A DNA stretch of 12,931 nucleotides from Actinomycetota bacterium (GTDB lineage Bacteria > Actinomycetota > Acidimicrobiia > Acidimicrobiales > JAMCPL01), in contig JAMCPC010000109.1 in assembly GCA_023379725.1 (NCBI GenBank), positions 1-12,931 of the forward strand. The letters run 5' to 3'. Position numbers and translations under genes: made by a program. Below, one piece after another: positions 6,253-12,931 of this stretch; position 1 is the first letter of the stretch, and the number at the start of each line of letters is the position of its first letter. The notes beneath the pieces were generated by a model. The model ran no database searches. It was not told the DNA's origin and saw nothing but the letters and a program-made list of their open reading frames with translations.

Positions 6253-7587
6253 TTATGCCCCTATGTCCATAGGCTGATCGGTCTGGATAAACTGCGGGCT
6301 AGCCGGGAAAGAGGTGCCGTACTGCCTGACGCCTACACCCATACGTTGATCCGTCTGGATAAACTGCTGCTCGGTAGTGGATACCAGGTGACGTACCAGG
6401 AATGAGCGTTGACCGACTTTCCATAGCGCTATACCTCTGCCAAGTTTCCTTATGATCTCCTCCTCCACCGGCGTCATTCCCATTAACTCCCCAGCAAGTG
6501 CAACCTCGCCCGGCGGCTGCGTATAGATTACCCTCGTCTCGGAATCCGAAAGGAGCCCCTTCGCAAGCTCTATCTGCTCAGCCCCAGCTGAGCCTACTGC
6601 CGCCAAATCCGATGCGCGATGCACCACCGCAATATTCGACACCCCCTTTGCTCTGGCCAGTTTCCACGATGATTGCAACCACCTTGCTGCGGCAGGATTT
6701 TTCAGCACCGCCCATGCCTCATCCACCACCAGGATAATCTGTGAACTACCTGGTGCCGCCAGACTCAGTTTGTCGACTATGCCCTGCAGCCAGGCCATCG
6801 CACAAGACATCAGAATCCCCAACGCATCAGAGCCATATATAGCCGACATGTCCAGCACTACCAACGGTGCATCCAACGATACGCCACCAGTCGTAGGGGC
6901 ATCAAACATGCCAAACATATCTCCAGTAACCAAGCGCCTAAGTTCAAGTGCTACCTGCCTACCATCCTCCGCCAACTCCGTAACGGTAGTACGCAGCATG
7001 GTGGCACTTGCATAGCTGGGCGACAGAAGCGCTTCTACCACATGAGGGATGACAGGCTGCTTATGCCTGCTCTCTACGTCACGAATAGCCATCTCTATAG
7101 ACGTCATCTCGCTTGGAAGCAGTGTATGCTGTAGCGATGCAGATACAATCGCAGCCAGTAATTCTACGCGCCTTGCGGTAACCGTTCCGCTCCTGTCATT
7201 TTCACCGACATAGGGATCCTCCAGCGGGTTCAGTCTTATGGAACCTCCCGGACGTAAATAAATAGGCCGTATACCGAAACAGGCCGCCAACTCACCGTAT
7301 TCCCCCTTTGGATCTATAACCCAGCATCTCCTTCCAAATATCCCCTGCCGCCACAGGTAGGTCTTTACAAGAGAGCTTTTCCCCTTTCCGAGTTGCCCCA
7401 TTACAACCATATTTGGGTTGCTGATGACTCCCTGATCGTATAGTTCAAATGGGTCGAAGCAGAACGGACCTCCCAGTAGATCCTGCCCAATTACGACTCC
7501 CCGTGCCTTGAGCCCGGATTCGCATAAGAACGGATATGCTCCAGAAAGTTGCTTAGTGGTCGCCACATGACACGGAGTAATAGGCAT
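6253..7587 (-). CDS. VirB4-like ATPase (C-terminal motor part only)
   Basis: The 444-aa product matches the ATPase half of VirB4, the motor that powers type IV secretion and pilus work. Near the start 'YPF..E.GLKARGVVIGQDLLGGPFCFDPF' resembles the segment that links the two halves of VirB4. Then come Walker A GQLGKGKSS (64-72, Lys70), IDPKGEYGEL (91-100), Walker B IILVVDEAWAVL (Asp289-Glu290) and VVHRASDL (321-328). Typical VirB4 proteins are near 800 aa. The missing N-terminal half seems to be supplied by the preceding gene, whose TAG is directly followed by this ATG with no spacing. The last 40 residues hold a duplicated QFIQTDQ motif (408-414 and 432-438), outside the ATPase fold. The protein likely acts at the inner face of the membrane with the TrbL channel and the coupling protein. 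Confidence 0.9.
   Translation of the reverse strand: MPITPCHVATTKQLSGAYPFLCESGLKARGVVIGQDLLGGPFCFDPFELYDQGVISNPNMVVMGQLGKGKSSLVKTYLWRQGIFGRRCWVIDPKGEYGELAACFGIRPIYLRPGGSIRLNPLEDPYVGENDRSGTVTARRVELLAAIVSASLQHTLLPSEMTSIEMAIRDVESRHKQPVIPHVVEALLSPSYASATMLRTTVTELAEDGRQVALELRRLVTGDMFGMFDAPTTGGVSLDAPLVVLDMSAIYGSDALGILMSCAMAWLQGIVDKLSLAAPGSSQIILVVDEAWAVLKNPAAARWLQSSWKLARAKGVSNIAVVHRASDLAAVGSAGAEQIELAKGLLSDSETRVIYTQPPGEVALAGELMGMTPVEEEIIRKLGRGIALWKVGQRSFLVRHLVSTTEQQFIQTDQRMGVGVRQYGTSFPASPQFIQTDQPMDIGA
6268..6367. repeat. 28-bp direct repeat in the 3' end of the VirB4 gene
   Basis: Blocks at 6268-6295 and 6340-6367 match at 25 of 28 positions, 72 bp apart, both ending TCTGGATAAACTGC. The shift is exactly 24 codons, so the frame is kept and the protein shows QFIQTDQRM and QFIQTDQPM. 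It looks like an in-frame tail duplication. Confidence 0.8.
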
Positions 7588-9258
7588 CTAATCCAGCCCC
7601 TCTCCAAGTGGAAGAGTATAGGAAAGGGCATCCAATTGCCGTCCATATAATTTCCTGCAATCAATACCGGCCTGACCAGCAGCTTGTTCAAAACGATGCC
7701 TGGCATCACTAAGCTCATCCGCCGATCCGGCAGATACTCTTGCATAGCCACAAAACCGGAACTGGGCATGTCCTTCCCCCAACTCCTGCTCCCTTTGAAG
7801 CAGTGCTTGATGCTCTCTCCTCTGCTTGTCCGTATGGAGAAAACCACCCTTTCTCCGCAATTCCTGGTCAGCCAGGTAGGTCGTCCTGGCCTGTGCAACT
7901 TGGCGCATAGCTTTTAACGGTGCCACCGGCTCCATCACCACGGAGAAGTTAAAGTACGCTCCGGCTTGAAGAAGTACCGGGGACAGGAAGTCAGACGGTA
8001 CCGCTATCCTGGGCCACTGCGACACCCAATAGGAGGTATGCCATCCAGACTCTGCATGGATGCAGTCCCAGTGCTCCTCTACTGCAGCTGGCCATGGCCA
8101 TGTCCCACATTGAACTCCTGCCTGCCTGCCAGTGACAGAACCATAATTGTGCATGCCATCATCGCCATACTCCCAGCCAGTATGTATACATCTACGATAT
8201 GACTCCGGATCGAATATCGCTCCCGCCTCTTCGCCGGCATCCAGTAGCTTGCGCTTGAAAGCGGCCACCTCTCTCAGTAATTCGGTACATATTTTCTCTT
8301 CATTGGATCGCGCTGAACTGCCGTGGCGTTTGTTTCGAAGGAACTCAAAATGGCCTCCTCCCTGTCCCCTCCATGATGAGCCTGCCCGCATAGTCAACGC
8401 AATGTATATCTGATAACGGCGAGCCTGCGAGGCAATTCCTCCAAGTAGCTCCTCATAGGATTCATATCCTTTAATCCCTGCGTCGAGAGTCCTCCTCGAC
8501 TCGTAATAACGCCTGGTATCCAGGCTGGCCCCCGAGAGAGAACGCACTACCCACTGGACTCTATAGACTGGTGAACCCTCTCGCGCCAGAGAGGCAAGTG
8601 CAAAAGCCCACGATTGAACCTTCTGTTGCTGCGTTTCGGGGTCATCAAGCAAAAACCCATGTGGCATAAGGCTGAAGGCAGTAGTATAGGTAGAGCGTAG
8701 CTGATCATACACTATACCGATACTTTGATCCCCGCCGCCAAAGTCACTCGATGCACTTACAGCCAACCCAGGCGTACTTCCAGTTCCGCCAGAACGTACA
8801 TCTAATATCCTATAGCGATCTAATGGATAGTTGCTGGACAGAAGACCTCCCACACGAGAACCTACACTGTAATGAACAGGGTACTTTGAGGAATCCACCA
8901 TCGAATCGTTGCCATCAATGGTAATCAGGTTTCCACGTCCGGGAACAGCGGAAAGCCTCCTGCCGTTGCATTGCACACACATCACGAGATATCTAATGAC
9001 GGAGGGAAGCCACTCTTCAGCTGCCAGACCATAAATGGGCACTGCCGCTATTGCTATAGAGAGACACGCTGCACCAAGAGCAATAAGTAGACCGGCAACA
9101 TTGGGGTATACGCGTAGTATCACCATGCCAATCAATAGACCTGATGCTACAGATGCAAGCTGGCCACCTCGCCATCCAGCTATAAAGCCCCTTCGCTCCG
9201 GAGGACTGAATACATGGGTCAAGCGCCTCTGTTCCTGTCCCTGGGCAGTCTTACTCAT
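7588..9258 (-). CDS. SCO6880-type secretion protein (PrgI-like helices plus VirB4 N-terminal-like part)
   Basis: The 556-aa product resembles the SCO6880 proteins found beside actinobacterial type IV secretion genes. Residues 33-51 and 53-78 are two membrane helices followed by GLAAEEWLPSVIRYL, as in PrgI-like proteins. The rest is soluble. Its end (ELGEGHAQFRFCGYA..., then about 'AGIDCRKLYGRQLDALSYTLPL') looks like the end of the VirB4 N-terminal domain. I infer that it anchors the separate ATPase encoded by the next gene. I chose the ATG at 9258: GGAGG lies 8 nt before it, and it overlaps the TrbL stop as ATGAGTAA, suggesting coupled translation. An upstream ATG at 9348 would add 30 residues made of the antisense reading of the TrbL tail repeats (RQECHREHRQECYQEY), which is unlikely to be real. 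Confidence 0.82.
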   Translation of the reverse strand: MSKTAQGQEQRRLTHVFSPPERRGFIAGWRGGQLASVASGLLIGMVILRVYPNVAGLLIALGAACLSIAIAAVPIYGLAAEEWLPSVIRYLVMCVQCNGRRLSAVPGRGNLITIDGNDSMVDSSKYPVHYSVGSRVGGLLSSNYPLDRYRILDVRSGGTGSTPGLAVSASSDFGGGDQSIGIVYDQLRSTYTTAFSLMPHGFLLDDPETQQQKVQSWAFALASLAREGSPVYRVQWVVRSLSGASLDTRRYYESRRTLDAGIKGYESYEELLGGIASQARRYQIYIALTMRAGSSWRGQGGGHFEFLRNKRHGSSARSNEEKICTELLREVAAFKRKLLDAGEEAGAIFDPESYRRCIHTGWEYGDDGMHNYGSVTGRQAGVQCGTWPWPAAVEEHWDCIHAESGWHTSYWVSQWPRIAVPSDFLSPVLLQAGAYFNFSVVMEPVAPLKAMRQVAQARTTYLADQELRRKGGFLHTDKQRREHQALLQREQELGEGHAQFRFCGYARVSAGSADELSDARHRFEQAAGQAGIDCRKLYGRQLDALSYTLPLGEGLD

Positions 9259-10594
9259 GCACGACACCTCCATCCGGTACTCCTGACGGTACTCCTGATA
9301 GCACTCCTGACGGTGCTCCCGATGACACTCCTGACGAGATGCGATCATGCTCCCTGACTCTCGACAATGCGATAGCCGGAATGTCTCCTTCCGGAGTTCC
9401 CTGAGATCTAAGATTCATTATCGTATCTTTTACCATGCCTGCCGGTATGCCCCTCTCCTCTGCCTCTTCAAAAACTGGTATAAGCCCTCCAATTCCCTCC
9501 CCTGTACCTCCACTGCCGGTACCTCCACTGCCACCGCCCACACCGCCTATTCCTGCGCTCCCTGCCCCCATCCCTCCACCACTACTAATAAAAGGAACCT
9601 TGTCCATAGGAGACTGAGAGGAACCTTGAGCGCCGGCCAGAGCAACTGTGCCCGCACCCGCACCCGCACCCGCACTTCCACCTCCCGTGACCGCCAACCC
9701 GGCAACGAACTTGCCGGCTCTGATCGGTGCCGCGGCAGTATGCGTGATACGCCCTCTCGCTCCCTCCAGATAGTTGGCAGCACTACCCTCGATGGCGGGA
9801 ATTAACTTGAAAAGGCTGAAAGGTGCAAACACCGCCAGAATCAGTAAAGCTATGCCCGTGATTCCGGCAGCGTAGGAAGAGCCACCACCTACGGAGCTGC
9901 CGACTGCCGATACTCCAAGTACCAAGATGGCCACCACCACTAGTTTTGAGAGGATCAGGGCCGCAACCGTCTCTGCAAGTCGCCTGCACCAACGCGACAG
10001 GGCAGGCCATGTAAATGCCGCAAGCACCAGAGGGAAAAAGAGCGTAGCCACCGTAATTGCAGCTGCCCTGACGACAAGTTCCATCCACAGGATAAATCCA
10101 CATATCGTTACGACTATTGCAAAGATGAACACTACAAACGAAGGCGCCTGGAACGCCGAACCTACACTGAAGACGGTAATGGCTGAATTAAGTAAATGCT
10201 TTGTGGTGGATCCGCTGCTTTTTAGCAAAGCGTTGGACAGGGCATCGGTAACAGAGAGCCCCAGATGCACCAGTTGCACCGCCACAAACATCATTAGGAT
10301 CGCCAGCGGCAGGTGCACCAGAAAGCCCCGCAACAGCAATGCCGGGCTCTGCCTGATCACTGCATGTATCGCACCAATACAGAACATCGGCAGGACAACC
10401 ATTACGGCAAGATACACCATAGTACTGTAATCTCCTCCAAACCAGGAAGAGGTCACCTCCGGGGAAGTGGTGTACGACATAAACTTACCAAGTTCGTGCA
10501 GTATCCACACCGAACCGCTGCTTGCCCAAGATGCCAGCGCACCAAATCCGGCGCTGATGCCCATGCCCATAAGGCTACTCAGAGGGTTAATCAT
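9251..10594 (-). CDS. TrbL/VirB6-like membrane channel protein
   Basis: The 447-aa product is a polytopic membrane protein of the TrbL/VirB6 kind, which forms part of the inner-membrane channel. Hydrophobic segments lie at about 8-25, 57-79, 85-112, 152-176, 177-196, 209-231 and 242-265. After the last helix, residues 300-370 are Gly/Ala/Ser-rich (GAGAGAG and repeated GGTGSGG-like runs). A short charged helical piece follows (373-418), then a tail of SGVP-like repeats (420-441) and VVHE. The tail is encoded by a 12-bp tandem array. The low-complexity regions are probably extended and variable. It starts 52 nt after the pilin-like gene, without a strong ribosome binding site, and overlaps the next gene by 8 nt. 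Confidence 0.85.
   Translation of the reverse strand: MINPLSSLMGMGISAGFGALASWASSGSVWILHELGKFMSYTTSPEVTSSWFGGDYSTMVYLAVMVVLPMFCIGAIHAVIRQSPALLLRGFLVHLPLAILMMFVAVQLVHLGLSVTDALSNALLKSSGSTTKHLLNSAITVFSVGSAFQAPSFVVFIFAIVVTICGFILWMELVVRAAAITVATLFFPLVLAAFTWPALSRWCRRLAETVAALILSKLVVVAILVLGVSAVGSSVGGGSSYAAGITGIALLILAVFAPFSLFKLIPAIEGSAANYLEGARGRITHTAAAPIRAGKFVAGLAVTGGGSAGAGAGAGTVALAGAQGSSQSPMDKVPFISSGGGMGAGSAGIGGVGGGSGGTGSGGTGEGIGGLIPVFEEAEERGIPAGMVKDTIMNLRSQGTPEGDIPAIALSRVREHDRISSGVSSGAPSGVLSGVPSGVPDGGVVHE
9276..9335. repeat. Five-unit 12-bp tandem repeat in the TrbL tail
   Basis: The plus strand reads five 12-bp units: GGTACTCCTGAC, GGTACTCCTGAT, AGCACTCCTGAC, GGTGCTCCCGAT and GACACTCCTGAC. On the coding (minus) strand this gives the 4-residue periodic tail SGVP/SGVL/SGAP/SGVS. 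A similar ACTCCTG core builds the repeat in the kinase gene at 12518-12592. Confidence 0.88.
9504..9532. repeat. Two-copy 15-bp repeat in the Gly-rich part of the TrbL gene
   Basis: GTACCTCCACTGCC occurs at 9504-9517 and 9519-9532 and encodes on the minus strand the repeated Gly-Ser-Gly-Gly-Thr segment. It keeps the frame. Confidence 0.7.
9651..9674. repeat. CCCGCA hexamer x4 in the TrbL gene
   Basis: Four perfect copies of CCCGCA in tandem encode the Ala-Gly run (GAGAGAG) in TrbL. Copy-number change would add or remove two residues without breaking the frame. Confidence 0.85.
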
Positions 10595-10646
10595 TACCGG
10601 CCACCATCACTGCTCGAATCCATAAGAACTGCATACGACGATACGT

Positions 10647-10943
10647 TCAATGCACCTTGCCGCCCAACTGAAAAAAGAAGTTGACTATTCCAGGCGCAGC
10701 ACCAATAAGTAGAGCAGCCAGCCCTGAGACAAGCACCGTTCGCTTTCCTACAAATGACTGCTGATAGTTCTGAGAGTGGGATCCCAGTGCCCATGCCGCC
10801 GCACCGACCACAAGCCCTACCAGAGCAGCTATCAGTGCCCATGCCCCTATGCCGTTTGTGATGCCCTGGATGACCGAGCCCCCAGGCAGTCCAGACATGG
10901 TCGGCTGCATACTAACTGTTCCAACAATCCATCCTGCAAACAT
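10647..10943 (-). CDS. Small two-helix membrane protein, pilin-like (DUF6112/TrbC-VirB2-like)
   Basis: The 98-aa product has two hydrophobic segments, about residues 33-53 and 70-91, joined by a polar loop (GSHSQNYQQSFVGKR). This size and layout are those of VirB2/TrbC pilin-like subunits. The sequence 'GAWALIAALVGLVVGAAAWALGSHSQNYQQ' is like small proteins that lead actinobacterial secretion operons, which I recall as DUF6112. The pilin role is inferred. AAGGAGG precedes the ATG at 10943 by 8 nt. Another ATG 4 nt upstream in another frame would give an unrelated peptide and is less likely. It is the first gene of the five-gene operon, with a good -10 about 60 nt upstream. Early residues (MFAGWIVGTVSMQPTMSG) show no classical signal peptide. 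Confidence 0.78.
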   Translation of the reverse strand: MFAGWIVGTVSMQPTMSGLPGGSVIQGITNGIGAWALIAALVGLVVGAAAWALGSHSQNYQQSFVGKRTVLVSGLAALLIGAAPGIVNFFFQLGGKVH

Positions 10944-10999
10944 CCATTAAACCTCCTTTATCTACTTCCACTATTTTTCATGATATTACATTATATACT

Positions 11000-11027
11000 A
11001 TTATATTACACGCAGTGCAGAATGCAA
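11000..11027 (-). promoter_or_regulatory. Promoter of the type IV secretion operon
   Basis: On the minus strand TTGCAT (11027-11022) and a perfect TATAAT (11005-11000) are 16 nt apart. A second TATAAT lies at 10995-10990. The start would be near 10993, about 50 nt before the pilin-like ATG. The surroundings are markedly AT-rich compared with the genes. No other clear promoter was found inside the operon. Confidence 0.6.
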
Positions 11028-11049
11028 GTGCTTACGGAAAAAATTTAAT

Positions 11050-11062
11050 GATCGCCCCGATC
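11050..11062. repeat. Palindrome between secretion operon and kinase
   Basis: GATCG-CCC-CGATC is a perfect 5-bp inverted repeat. It is also part of a direct repeat of GATCGCCC (11050 and 11059). It sits between the two divergent promoters and could bind a regulator acting on both. A single site is weak evidence. Confidence 0.3.
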
Positions 11063-11097
11063 GCCCATGAAAGTGCTGCCCAAAGCATATACAACAC

Positions 11098-11126
11098 TTT
11101 CACCGGAAAGCCTGCCATGCTATAAA
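11098..11126 (+). promoter_or_regulatory. Possible promoter of the histidine kinase gene
   Basis: TATAAA (11121-11126) is a good -10, preceded at 17 nt by a poor -35 (TTTCAC, 11098-11103). Transcription would begin near 11133, giving a leader of about 60 nt to the ATG at 11192, or almost none to the ATG at 11141. Confidence 0.35.
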
Positions 11127-11191
11127 CTATGGGTTACAGTATGAAGTCGTATAATTTGTCTGGCATCGTGCACGGCAGTGTTGGAGGCACC

Positions 11192-12931
11192 ATGCATATA
11201 GTCAATTTTGTACGCTCTATACATACCTCCCTGTTCTCTGTCCAGCTGGGCCTGATCCTAAAAACACACACAGCCATTATCGTAAGTGTGATAGCCGCAG
11301 TTGCGATTGCCGGTATAATTCTGGCAGCATTTTTAGGACGCAAAGCAGGGCGTCGTTCGCTCGAAGAGCGTCTATCTGCCCTGGCTGTCAGGCTTGGAGT
11401 AGATCTGACGGGGGAACCGGGAGAAAGCGGTATAGAGCCGGTGCTACACCATTTGGAGCAGGTAACTGGACAAGCCGCCGAAGTGGTATCAGAGTCGTCT
11501 GAAGAGTCCATCAGATTCAGGAAAGTATTGGACTCTCTTGACCAGGGAGTATTGATCTGTGACGTGAACGGCCAGGTGGTATTCCGCAACAACCTGGCCA
11601 TGTCTCTCATGGGGGGTAGACATGGAGATGCCATCATAGCCCAGGGAGTAGTGAATCTCCTACAATCCGCCTGGGAAAAGGGCAGCGAAGAACGAACAAT
11701 AGACCTTTACGGCCCACCAAAAAGATCGCTTATCCTGAGGGCACAAGTTATAGATGATGGCCGTAAGAGTCTAGGGGTAATCGCAATCATAGAAGATGTA
11801 ACCGAAAGGCATCGGATTGATGAAATACGGAGAGATTTCGTCACTAACGTCTCCCATGAATTGAAAACGCCGATCAGTGCCCTTGGGCTCCTGGCTGAAA
11901 CCCTCGTAGACGAAGAGGATGCAACGGTTGCCAAACGACTTGCATCACGAATACAAAAAGAGGCATTCAGGGTCAGTAGGATCATAGACGACCTTCTCGA
12001 TCTGTCTCGCATAGAGGCCGAAGAGTCGCCCCAACGTGAGCCGGTTGAAATCGGTTTTATCGTTGCTGATGCGGTAGAAAGGTTACGCAGCACAGCAGAG
12101 CAAAAGGGAATAACCGTAGACCAGGTAGAAGAGGAAGGGATTGCAGTGCTTGGGGACCGCCGCCAGTTGGCTTCAGCGGTATACAACCTGTTAGAGAACG
12201 CAATAAAATTCTCCGATGCAGGCAGTCACGTTGCCGTAGCAGTACGCATCTCTCCTGACAACCCATCCGAGGTAGAGATTCACGTCACCGATCACGGTAT
12301 CGGAATACCCGCAAAGGATCTTGAACGTATCTTTGAACGATTTTATCGGGTAGATATATCCCGTAGCCACAAAGCGGGAGGTACTGGGTTGGGCCTATCT
12401 ATCGTACGGCATGCCATATCAAATCACGGTGGACGAATAGAAGTCGACTCCAGGGAGGGACAGGGATCGACTTTCAAAATAGTTCTCCCCATACTATACG
12501 GTAACAAGGCAGTAGACGATACTCCTGCCGCTACTACTCCTGCTGGTACTACTCCTGCCGGTCATCCCATTGCCGCTACTACTCCTGCCGGTACAATCAG
12601 TGCTCCTTCTGCTGCAACCAGCACTCCTGCCGGCCATTCCAATTATCCCAGACCAACTCCTCAGCCCGAGTACCGAACCCCAACTACTCAGCCAAATGAC
12701 CCAACCCCAACTGCAGCGAGCGATATCGCCAACGGCAATGTTTCTCAGGACATACCTTACCCCGCCGCAAGCCCATTGCCTCAGCCCGAACAACTTGACC
12801 CACAGCAGGAGCCACAAGATTTACAGGACATACGGCAGGACATACAGCAAGATTCACAGAAGTCCCGTGAGCAGCACTCACAGGAGCCACTCCATATGCA
12901 TCATGAGCCGGAACAGTACAGACAAGATACC
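11192..12931 (+). CDS. Sensor histidine kinase, SenX3/PhoR-like, with long repetitive tail (3' end outside window)
   Basis: The frame stays open to the window end (580 codons from this start). Residues 27-48 form one membrane helix, about 108-204 a PAS-like domain (VLDSLDQGVLICDVNGQVVF), and 213-278 the dimerisation helices with phospho-acceptor His222 (NVSHELKTP). The ATP domain has Asn336 (NLLENAIKFS), DHGIGIP (367-373), FERFYR (381-386) and GGTGLGLSIV (396-405). All catalytic elements are present. It resembles SenX3, which senses phosphate status in actinobacteria, but the signal here is unknown, and the partner regulator should lie beyond the right edge. From residue 444 a tail of at least 137 residues begins, first TTPAG repeats, then Pro/Gln/Asp-rich. 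SenX3 usually ends shortly after the ATP domain. GGAGG lies 4 nt before this ATG. In-frame ATGs at 11129 and 11141 are alternatives, with no good ribosome binding site. Confidence 0.9.
   Translation, partial: MHIVNFVRSIHTSLFSVQLGLILKTHTAIIVSVIAAVAIAGIILAAFLGRKAGRRSLEERLSALAVRLGVDLTGEPGESGIEPVLHHLEQVTGQAAEVVSESSEESIRFRKVLDSLDQGVLICDVNGQVVFRNNLAMSLMGGRHGDAIIAQGVVNLLQSAWEKGSEERTIDLYGPPKRSLILRAQVIDDGRKSLGVIAIIEDVTERHRIDEIRRDFVTNVSHELKTPISALGLLAETLVDEEDATVAKRLASRIQKEAFRVSRIIDDLLDLSRIEAEESPQREPVEIGFIVADAVERLRSTAEQKGITVDQVEEEGIAVLGDRRQLASAVYNLLENAIKFSDAGSHVAVAVRISPDNPSEVEIHVTDHGIGIPAKDLERIFERFYRVDISRSHKAGGTGLGLSIVRHAISNHGGRIEVDSREGQGSTFKIVLPILYGNKAVDDTPAATTPAGTTPAGHPIAATTPAGTISAPSAATSTPAGHSNYPRPTPQPEYRTPTTQPNDPTPTAASDIANGNVSQDIPYPAASPLPQPEQLDPQQEPQDLQDIRQDIQQDSQKSREQHSQEPLHMHHEPEQYRQDT
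12518..12592. repeat. Five-unit 15-bp repeat encoding the kinase TTPAG tail
   Basis: Five successive 15-bp units follow the pattern (ACT)ACTCCTGC(C/T)GGT: 12518-12532, 12533-12547, 12548-12562, a diverged copy at 12563-12577, and 12578-12592. They encode DTPAA, TTPAG, TTPAG, HPIAA and TTPAG. A further related piece (AGCACTCCTGCCGGC) follows near 12625. The repeat begins right after the kinase domain. Confidence 0.85.

Noticed and set aside
9259..9348. 30-residue N-terminal extension of the SCO6880-type protein
   Set aside because: It is the other-frame reading of the 12-bp TrbL tail repeats. The ATG at 9258 has a good GGAGG and leads directly to the conserved start.
10594..10623. Nine-codon leader peptide before TrbL (stop overlaps the TrbL ATG as TAATG)
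   Set aside because: The overlap is suggestive, but no ribosome binding site precedes its ATG and chance is a good explanation for so short a frame.

Overview
The window looks like chromosome, or a large stable replicon, of an actinobacterium with roughly balanced base composition. The best lineage clue is the sensor kinase at the right edge. Its dimerisation helix and surroundings read like the SenX3-type kinases of Acidimicrobiia and relatives. The secretion genes are also of the actinobacterial kind (a two-helix pilin-like protein, TrbL, an SCO6880-type protein, a short VirB4 ATPase and TraG/VirD4). Placement at class level is inference.

Layout, left to right. (1) Positions 1-58 hold the 5' part of a minus-strand tRNA-Arg (anticodon CCU), cut by the window edge. 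It is followed by a spacer with a 79-nt imperfect palindrome. (2) Two minus-strand lipoprotein genes lie at 321-1241 (LppX/LprAFG-like) and 1390-2700 (IPT/TIG domain). The second is driven by a promoter with perfect -35 and -10 hexamers. (3) A 555-nt gene-free region carries that promoter, a possible opposing promoter that overlaps it, and two families of G/T-rich repeats. (4) A plus-strand amidase-signature hydrolase lies at 3256-4683. Its last 88 nt overlap, tail to tail, the end of the coupling-protein gene. (5) A tightly packed minus-strand type IV secretion operon runs from 10943 down to 4596: pilin-like protein, TrbL/VirB6-like channel, PrgI/VirB4-N-like protein, VirB4 motor and VirD4 coupling protein. 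(6) A divergent SenX3/PhoR-like histidine kinase runs from about 11192 off the right edge, with a long repetitive Pro/Thr/Gln-rich tail.

The five secretion genes form one unit: they are separated by -8 to +52 nt and share a single evident promoter at about 11000-11027. Together they supply a pilin candidate, the inner-membrane channel, both motor ATPase parts and the coupling protein. No relaxase, integrase, replication gene or cell-wall hydrolase is in the window, so it cannot be decided whether this is an active conjugative element, a remnant or a domesticated protein exporter.

The most notable points are: VirB4 appears divided at its domain boundary into two abutting genes; low-complexity C-terminal tails built from short tandem repeats occur in TrbL, VirB4 and the kinase, with TrbL and the kinase sharing a DNA core; and the amidase and coupling-protein genes overlap on opposite strands.
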